DNA from: Siphonodentalium dalli
Taxonomy: Eukaryota; Mollusca; Scaphopoda; Gadilida; Siphonodentaliidae
DNA length: 64,000 nucleotides
Direction of reading: 5' to 3'
Assembly (NCBI GenBank): GCA_032622095.1
Contig: CP136064.1
Span: 251,972,484 to 252,036,483, forward strand
How positions within the stretch are numbered: the stretch's first letter is position 1; each line of letters begins with the position of its first letter. The position numbers were made by a program, and so were the translations under genes. Below the pieces are notes generated by a model, which searched no databases, was not told the DNA's origin, and saw only the letters and a list, made by a program, of their open reading frames with translations. Positions 57,679 through 64,000 of the stretch are shown here, in pieces.

Positions 57679-58722
57679 ATGGCAGATTTTGCTCAAAGTA
57701 GTACCTCAGGAAAAATCAACGCGACTGAACCTGACACAGAGCACACCCCTACTATCAGCTCAGTGTCAAACATAACTGTTGGTGAGTTAGAGAAATTGCT
57801 CCTAGAAAAGAAAAGAAAAAATAGAACTGAAATATCACCTTTTGAGTTGAGGCAACTCAGACAAAGACAAGACTCTGGTGATTATAGGGCTGACCAAAAC
57901 CCAATTTCTGATGTTTCTAGTTTTGAATACACATCTTTTGGAAAAGATATTAAAGCCATGGTTGAGGAAGGAGTGTGTAATGCAATCGATAAAGTGGTAA
58001 AAACTCTTGCCGAAACAGTTACAAAAACAGTGAATAATTCAATGCTTGTATATGAGGAAAAGGTTAAAAATCTAGAAAAGCAACTAAATAAGGAGAAAGA
58101 AAGAAACAATAAACTTGAAAAAAGAATGGATGCTCTGGAGAAAAGCACTGATACAAAGTTCGAGAAATACGAGCAACACGACAGGGGTAACAGCCTGCGA
58201 TTTATAAATTTTCCGGTACCGAAGGAATTGAAGGACCTGAGAAACTTCAACTCTAGTGCGGAAGTCATAAAGTTTTGTGATAAATACCTTGGGATCAGAA
58301 TTCAACCTGAGGATATTGACAAATCACACCCCCTGTCAGATAAAATTCTCACAAAAGGTCAAGGGACACAACGTCAAGGTGGAAATGAAACAAATGGGGC
58401 CTCACAAACCCAGTCTACATACAGATTTGTCAACATCATTGTTCGATTTGCCAGGTACGACACCAAAAAAATACTCTTTGCGGCCAAAAAACTACTAAAA
58501 TCCAAATCTAGGGTTCTAATTGTTGAAGATCTGACACCTAAGAGGCAATCGATTATGCATGAACTCGCAGATCTCAGGAAAACAGGAGCGTTACATTCTT
58601 TTTGGACACAAAATGGTAAAATTTATTACAAACTAACAGAACTCACGAGGGGGACACAGATCAACCTGGACGAAGAAATCAAACCTCAGCTTCCGATCCC
58701 TCCACCTGAGTTTGATGACTGA
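57679..58722 (+). CDS. LINE ORF1-type nucleic-acid-binding protein
   Basis: This is an intact 347-residue ORF resembling ORF1 proteins of L1/CR1-type retrotransposons, which coat the element RNA and act as chaperones. It has a Ser/Thr-rich N-terminus (1-33), a Lys/Glu-rich stretch (34-66), a helix and coiled coil (about 115-166; KVKNLEKQLNKEKERNNKLE), an RRM-like segment opening with NSLRFINFPV (171-180) and closing with FVNIIVRFARY (250-260), and a C-terminal domain (VLIVEDLTPKRQSIMHELAD). No zinc knuckle is present. Start: first ATG, after AAA, in a reasonable context. It is the largest intact ORF here, so it inserted recently or is under constraint. ORF2 is not adjacent: the next LINE ORF starts 3.5 kb away. 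Confidence 0.8.
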   Translation: MADFAQSSTSGKINATEPDTEHTPTISSVSNITVGELEKLLLEKKRKNRTEISPFELRQLRQRQDSGDYRADQNPISDVSSFEYTSFGKDIKAMVEEGVCNAIDKVVKTLAETVTKTVNNSMLVYEEKVKNLEKQLNKEKERNNKLEKRMDALEKSTDTKFEKYEQHDRGNSLRFINFPVPKELKDLRNFNSSAEVIKFCDKYLGIRIQPEDIDKSHPLSDKILTKGQGTQRQGGNETNGASQTQSTYRFVNIIVRFARYDTKKILFAAKKLLKSKSRVLIVEDLTPKRQSIMHELADLRKTGALHSFWTQNGKIYYKLTELTRGTQINLDEEIKPQLPIPPPEFDD

Positions 58723-59124
58723 AATGAACCACATTTCACAAACAGTCGCCTGATGCTATAAAAGCACCTCAAAATCTACAAAACATTAATTTTGTTTATT
58801 GTATGTATAAATATATTTGTGTATATATGTATATGTCTGTGTGCTGACCCATCATGTCATAACACAAGCATGCTAAATTTATAAACTATTAATTGTGTAC
58901 ATGTATAACTGATGTACATGTAATATATACGATAACCAACCACGTCATTATCACAAACTGCTAAATTTTTGAACTATACATTTTGTTCGATATATATTTA
59001 ACATATATATATTACCCCACCATCCGTCATAACACAAACCACTATGATTCCTTTTCACAATCGCCAATTAAAAGCAATCAGTATCTGAAACATTCTCTAT
59101 CAATTGAAATTCATGAATAAAACA

Positions 59125-59167
59125 AATAAATAAATAAATAAAAAATAATAATAATAATAAAAATAAT
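59125..59167. repeat. AATAAA/ATA-rich tract
   Basis: AACAAATAAATAAATAAA is followed by AATAATAATAATAATAA. This could be the 3' tail of the element that carries the ORF1, which would then be a short ORF1-only copy of about 1.5 kb. Confidence 0.6.
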
Positions 59168-59411
59168 TACTATTAACAGCATACTAAGCTGAAATATGAA
59201 AACGACTTATTGCTCATCCTCTCGAACCCACTGGTATGACAAATGTTGAGTCAATGTACACATACATGTACTAGAATATATGTACCGGTAAATGTGATTA
59301 TAGATAAATAATCACCCCCCCCCCCCCGGTCTTTCATAAATTTAAGTAACGACATACTTACAACAGCATATGCATTCACATTTCTAGATATTTGCATGAA
59401 CACATGTAAAA

Positions 59412-59637
59412 TCAGTTATTTTGGAAAAATATCAAAGTCCCGTCCACCCCCGCAAAGTTTGGAATGACCTGTTTACAATTGTATGTGCACCTCACAAAAC
59501 ATGCACTTAGACAGTCAAATGCACTTAGACAGTTATTTTGCAAAAATATCAAAGTCCCGTCCACCCCCCGCAAAGTCTGAAATGACCTGTTTACAATTGT
59601 ATGTGCAGCTTTACAAAACATGCACCTAAACAGTCAA
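59412..59637 (+). repeat. ~118-bp tandem duplication
   Basis: Units at about 59412-59522 and 59530-59637 share CAAAGTCCCGTCCACCCCC and TGACCTGTTTACAATTGTAT and end in ACAGTCAAAT. Looser relatives of the end (CCTGTTTACAATATATC, CCCAATTTCCAGATA) recur at 59769-59815 and 59960-60000. Confidence 0.85.
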
Positions 59638-60110
59638 ATTTATCCAGTCTGACAGGTCTCAGTCTGGGTGAACGTCGACTCTATATTTGAAATGAATATT
59701 TAGGTATGAGTTTACTCAGACTGGACAGGTCTATATGTCATATTTTGTATGCAAAAGTGTGTAAACAACCTGTTTACAATATATCATACATGTAGGTAGC
59801 CCAATTTCCAGATACATGCATGATGGACAAAGCATAATCAGGTAGATTATAAGATATCAAATTTGGAAACATCAAAACTCTTTCCAAAGCACTTTAAGAG
59901 TCAAATATATTCACATCAGGTATCTTATAAACACTTGTATGCAAAATTATCTGAAAAAACTGTGTGCAAAATAATATATGTACCCCAATTTCCAGACAGA
60001 TACAACATAGAAAAAGCATAAACAGGTATTAAATGTAAAATTTTGAAACTCCAAAAGAGTAGTCTAAACATCTCCCCAAACACCCCACCCCCATATATTT
60101 ACTGACCAAT

Positions 60111-60190
60111 TGTGACAGTGCTTTCTCTTATAGATGCGAGTCGCCCATAGAGAGCCTCGCATTTGTAGAAGAATGCACTGGCCTACAGGG
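60111..60190. repeat. Family P palindrome
   Basis: TGACAGTGCTTTCTCTTATA and its partner TTGTAGAAGAATGCACTGG pair around GCGAGTCGCCCATAGAGAGC. Several arm mismatches make it an older copy. It is followed by CCTACAGGG. Confidence 0.85.
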
Positions 60191-60635
60191 TCGACGGTTG
60201 ATATTTACCATATGCATGTTACTAAAAAACGCAATCACCTTACATAAAGTTACCTTAAAGATGGTGTAAATTAGAACAGATAAGGTGGTTATCTTCAACT
60301 ATTTAATTATTAACTTCCCATAAATTTCTATGTTCTTAACCCTCTAATGCACTGACACAGAGTTTACGCAAAATTTTCAGGGTTAATGAAAGTGCTGCGG
60401 GGAAGATATACATATTATGGTATTAGAGCTTTCACTCGCATACATGTATCTTAACGATACCTGCTTAACTGTTTTGCTATGAATATCATTGTATGCCACA
60501 AATTATGCCGCATGCCACTGGCATCCACTTTATCGCCAAATTGTTTTCTACCATTACTAGTATATGATTCATGTATGCATGTATTCAGAAACTTATTTTA
60601 TGTAGGTAAACCAGCTCCTCATAACGAAGGTTTTT

Positions 60636-60636
<1 letters not shown>

Positions 60637-60670
<34 letters not shown>
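60637..60670 (+). repeat. (TTTTG)n microsatellite
   Basis: Six TTTTG units fall within a T-rich stretch. Confidence 0.9.
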
Positions 60671-60673
<3 letters not shown>

Positions 60674-60739
60674 TCTGGTTTTCCCAGGTTTTCCACAAAT
60701 GAACTCATTTTTCATGAAAATACTGAAATTCTTGAACTT

Positions 60740-62030
60740 TAAAAGCACAGTACGGTAGTATGAATTTGGCGTCAAAAACCCCCAAAGGCGAATTAATTAA
60801 ACTGTGCTAAACAGATACGTTACAAATTTCCCAAATATTTTTATAGTCTTTATATTAATAATATACTTCCAACATTCCAGGAATCCAACTTGAAGCCAAT
60901 ATCATTTAATTTTAATTTTACCATGTCGAAATATCATATTCTGATTCTTCATGGACAAAACTATATTCCACTCCAAAATTCCCAGCCAAAGAGCCAGGCA
61001 TTATAAAATTCAAAACTTGAAATTAAAAAAAAATAAATAAATAATGAAAACAAATATTAATAATATGTAGTCGTTTTGGTCGCTACTGTATTTGTATTGA
61101 TTTTACTCCGATACACTCAGACACTCTTAATCTTATTGAAATTCTAATCTATTGATGAACAATATCTTTTCATATGAAAATAAGGAACCGAACATGTTAC
61201 CCATAGTCCTAGAGCAAGTCCATTGATTTGACTGTGATTATTCTCCAAACACTGTGCAAACAAAAGCGCAACTTGACGCGGAAAATGCCAGAATCAAAGC
61301 AAATATTTATATCGCACGTAGTCTTTGCCCCATCCTTGACCTTTATGAAAATTCTCATCCGCATCAATTTTCCGGAGATGGAAACGGACACCTCAATTTC
61401 CAACCACTGAGGTTTTTATACGGCGTTTTAGCTTTAAAAATAAAATAAGGCAATTTAAATCATGTTACATACGGTAGGTCCCGGCAAAGATAAACATAAA
61501 TAAACGTTTTAAAGAAGTAATCTCAACAGTTATTTTAGCCGATATTAAAACTTCCAAAGGGAGGTAACTCTATAACGAAAATAATACTCATTCCGGAGAA
61601 ATAACTTCACGAAACTTATGAATTAAAATCATCTTCAAAGCAGAGTTTTGAAACTTTCACCACCACAATGTTATTTTTACATTATACCAATGTGGCTATA
61701 TGTTAATCAAATGTTCTGTCTGTCGTAAATGAGTAATTTTATGTAGCGTCAGAGTGTGATTTCCAACAACACCACACGAAATAGCGGACACTTTTAAACT
61801 AGGTGTTTTCGATTATCGTTATCATGATATTATATAGGTTAATTCCTTGCTCTTCGGCTGAGGTAGTCTCACCCCTGAATGAATGATCTACCAATGCAAT
61901 AATTTGCAACATTTTGTATATCTTGTTTACTTTTTTTCTACAATTGATCTTGTTATTTCATATTTCACCGACCACCCTCAACCCATCGATTTCATGTTTT
62001 ACCATTTCAGGAAAGTCGCACCGAGAGCAG
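60740..62030. other. Spacer and possible LINE 5' UTR
   Basis: AAAGGGAGGTAACTC near 61558, a phrase common in molluscan repeats, lies here. Frames at 61228-61448 (60-64 codons) have no recognised domain. Part of the 3' side may be the 5' UTR of the following LINE. Confidence 0.4.
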
Positions 62031-62033
62031 ACA

Positions 62034-62113
62034 CTATCGCCAGCCTGTACTGCCTAACTAAATTGCAATTTTATCAATGGATATACCACTGATGCAGTAT
62101 AGGCTGGCGATAG
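62034..62113. repeat. 20-bp inverted repeat at leader start
   Basis: CTATCGCCAGCCTGTACTGC (62034-62053) pairs with 62094-62113, 19 of 20 bases, across a 40-base loop that contains the ATG at 62077. It could be an RNA hairpin at the LINE 5' end or a junction left by 5' inversion during insertion. Confidence 0.75.
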
Positions 62114-62280
62114 GTCTATTCAGAGTACGCTTGCGTTCAGGTAAAATCAAATTCAATTTTACAAAACCAACAAATCTGGCTTTCACTCCTCGCCGCTGTA
62201 AACACCTAGCTGTTTTCATACTTCTTTCACTCCTTATCATACTATCAAATGACACCGAAAAAAAACCCAGGACCTATTGA
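62077..62280 (+). pseudogene. LINE ORF2 leader with 2A-like motif, frameshifted
   Basis: The leader frame has a basic stretch (residues 15-43), a hydrophobic run AVFILLSLLIIL (45-56) and then DTEK at 59-62. The next frame supplies NPGP immediately after (62264-62275). With one base fewer in the run of eight A (62258-62265), the two frames would join to a D-x-E-x-N-P-G-P motif. That is the signature of 2A-like ribosome-skipping peptides known at the N-terminus of some CR1-like LINEs in molluscs, echinoderms and amphioxus. Thr at the usual Val/Ile position is a deviation. As read, the leader stops at 62280. Confidence 0.7.
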
Positions 62281-64000
62281 ACAAGAAACGCTTACAGTTT
62301 TTCATTACAATATACGCAGCATCAGAAACAAAATATCTAGAATTGCAGAGGACATAGATGATAATGACATTATCTGCTTTAGTGAAACTCATCTAAATAC
62401 CACTTTTCCCAGTGAAAATATTACCTTATCTGACTGTCACCCCCCAATTCGACTCGACAGAAACGAATATGGTGGGGGACTTGCCGTATACTTCTCAACT
62501 CATGTCGCCTTCAAATTGCTAGACTTCCTGTGTTTCGACGATGAGATTTTATGGTTTGAGGTAGGGACCAAGCATAAATTTATTTTATGCGTAACCTACC
62601 GTTCAGAAAATGAATGTATAGATACATACTGGAGTAAATTAGATGAAGCGATTGAACGTTCATTGTCATTAAACTCATCACTGGTGATAGTTGGCGATCT
62701 AAACTGCGACTTGTTGAAAAAATCGGGTCCTCTTCAATCAATCATGACAAAATATACCCTCAAAAACGTCATAAGCGGACCAACTAGAATAACAGCGAAC
62801 TCTGAAACTTTATTAGATCCTATCATAATAAGCGAGACCATCAAAGCAATGAACCCCTCAACTTATGACCTCGGAGTATCAGACCACCTTGCAACGTCGG
62901 TTGAAGTGTGCGTCCCAATATATAAACCAAAATCCCACAAACGTTCTGTGTGGAATTACTCAAAGGGCAATTATGATAGATTAAATTTGGAACTCTCCGA
63001 TATCGATTGGGAAAAACAATTATATACTGAAGGTGACTCGACGCATATAGACAAAATGGTTGAAATTTTCACTGAAACATTCTTATCTGTCTCCAAAAAA
63101 CACATCCCGTACCATGAAATAACAATCAGAAAACGTGACAAACCTTGGTTTGATGGTATCATCAGAAAACACATCAGAAAACGGGATCGACTTAAAAAAC
63201 TGGCAGTTCTCAGAAATAGGGAGTCTGACTGGAACAAGTACAAGTGTGTTCGAAACAAAGTAAACAACTTAAAAAAAGCTGCAAAGGAAAGATATATGAA
63301 TGATCTAGATGAAAATCTAAGCGTGAACTCTAAACCAAAACAATTCTGGCACACAGTCAAACAACTACTAAGCAATTTTTCGACCGACAATACAATTCCT
63401 ATATTGAAATCGAACAATACAGATATAGAAGATGATATACAAAAGGCGGAAGTCCTCAATACGATATTCACTAAACACAGCACACTAGAAACCAACACAA
63501 GGGAGCCACCGATCTTTTCAGATAGAACTCATGCGTTTTTAAATGAAATTAAGACAAATGAAAATGAAATTTTTGAAATCCTAAAATGTCTTCCTATTAA
63601 AAAGGCAAACGGTCCTGATGGGATAAACAATAAATTGCTCAGGGAAACACGCAGCTCCATCAGTAAACCCCTACGTTATATTTTTAATAAATCTTTTAAG
63701 AGCTGCTGTTTCCCCGAAGCATGGAAAAGGGCAAACATAATACCAATATTTAAAAATGGTGACCGTCATGATCCAAATAACTATCGTCCCATCTCATTAA
63801 TAAGTTGTGTCGGTAAAATACTAGAAAAAGTAGTCTTCAACAAAGTCTTTAATCATTTAAATATAAACAACCTATTATACAAATACCAATCCGGTTTTAT
63901 ACCAGGTCACAGTACTGAACAACAACTTATTGAAATATTTCACAATATACACCATGCTGTAGACACCGAACAAAGCACGTGTGCTGTTTTCTGCGACATC
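62249..64000 (+). CDS. LINE ORF2: endonuclease and reverse transcriptase (partial)
   Basis: 584 codons are open to the window end. The APE-type endonuclease is complete: NIRSI (21-25), SETH with Glu46, GDLN (149-152), LLDPIII (188-194) and SDH (211-213). A linker with basic helices follows. The reverse transcriptase starts with KKANGPDGIN (451-460), then IIPIFKNGDRHDPNNYRPIS (497-516) and YQSGFIPGHST (546-556). It is cut at AVFCDI, the start of motif A, so the catalytic YADD and 3' end lie outside. The endonuclease nicks target DNA and the RT copies the element RNA at the nick. Motif style fits CR1/Jockey-type elements. The ATG used is inside the broken 2A region (MTPKKNPGP). No stop interrupts the frame, so the copy is young apart from the one-base slip. 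Confidence 0.92.
   Translation, partial: MTPKKNPGPIEQETLTVFHYNIRSIRNKISRIAEDIDDNDIICFSETHLNTTFPSENITLSDCHPPIRLDRNEYGGGLAVYFSTHVAFKLLDFLCFDDEILWFEVGTKHKFILCVTYRSENECIDTYWSKLDEAIERSLSLNSSLVIVGDLNCDLLKKSGPLQSIMTKYTLKNVISGPTRITANSETLLDPIIISETIKAMNPSTYDLGVSDHLATSVEVCVPIYKPKSHKRSVWNYSKGNYDRLNLELSDIDWEKQLYTEGDSTHIDKMVEIFTETFLSVSKKHIPYHEITIRKRDKPWFDGIIRKHIRKRDRLKKLAVLRNRESDWNKYKCVRNKVNNLKKAAKERYMNDLDENLSVNSKPKQFWHTVKQLLSNFSTDNTIPILKSNNTDIEDDIQKAEVLNTIFTKHSTLETNTREPPIFSDRTHAFLNEIKTNENEIFEILKCLPIKKANGPDGINNKLLRETRSSISKPLRYIFNKSFKSCCFPEAWKRANIIPIFKNGDRHDPNNYRPISLISCVGKILEKVVFNKVFNHLNINNLLYKYQSGFIPGHSTEQQLIEIFHNIHHAVDTEQSTCAVFCDI

Noticed and set aside
57882-58268. 128-codon minus-strand ORF rich in Ser/Phe
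   Set aside because: Antisense shadow of the Lys/Glu-rich coiled coil of ORF1.
61228-61448. Two overlapping ORFs of 60-64 codons as a host exon
   Set aside because: No splice sites or domain could be supported. Two frames are equally open.
62971-63498. 175-codon ORF on the minus strand
   Set aside because: It lies opposite the LINE ORF2, which has clear endonuclease and RT motifs. The antisense frame shows no domain.

Overview
The window reads as repeat-rich, AT-rich eukaryotic DNA from a marine invertebrate, most likely a mollusc. Reasons: there are no closely packed or operon-like genes; tandem, inverted and transposon repeats are dense; a short vertebrate-type (TTAGGG)n tract lies at 55360; motifs common in molluscan genomes are present (AAAGGGAGGTAACTC near 61558, CAGGTGAGCTAAAAA near 54725); and non-LTR retrotransposons have invertebrate-style ORFs, one with a 2A-like leader. 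The taxon is an inference. No tRNA, rRNA or CRISPR was found.

Layout. 1-3.4 kb: inverted and tandem minisatellites, then a 485-bp satellite (three units). 4.3-9.0 kb: an LTR retrotransposon with two ~460-bp LTRs, an ACTC target duplication and a non-coding interior. 10.2-16.06 kb and 24.9-40.9 kb: two direct copies (A and B) of one segmental duplication. Copy B begins in an intact single-exon SAM-dependent methyltransferase gene (24369-25166), the only convincing host gene. Copy A keeps only the 3' end of that gene. 16-18 kb: a tandem repeat field. 19.3-19.8 kb: a TIR element. 20.66-22.3 kb: a broken LINE reverse transcriptase. 41.6-43.6 kb: a long inverted-repeat element with AGCTAATTAGC arms. 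44.3-49 kb: assorted tandem and palindromic repeats. 49.3-52.5 kb: a decayed LINE endonuclease-reverse transcriptase on the minus strand. 57.7-58.7 kb: an intact LINE ORF1-type protein. 62.08-64 kb: the 5' part of a LINE ORF2 with a 2A-like leader broken by one base, cut by the window end.

The most useful result is that copies A and B act as filled and empty sites for each other. Each copy carries insertions that the other lacks, so element ends and target duplications can be read directly. Copy A carries elements at 10817-11259 (TA), 11309-11519 (TA), 12069-12777 (9 bp), about 13021-13849, and 13971-14478 (TTAA). Copy B carries about 25785-29505, 30179-30886 (TA, one copy mutated) and an 8.6-kb element at 31063-39667 (TTAA, ~1-1.8 kb inverted ends, no recognisable transposase). 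That last element is the best candidate for something undescribed.

Nearly everything else is non-coding. Short ORFs in the repeats are chance frames and are left out unless noted.
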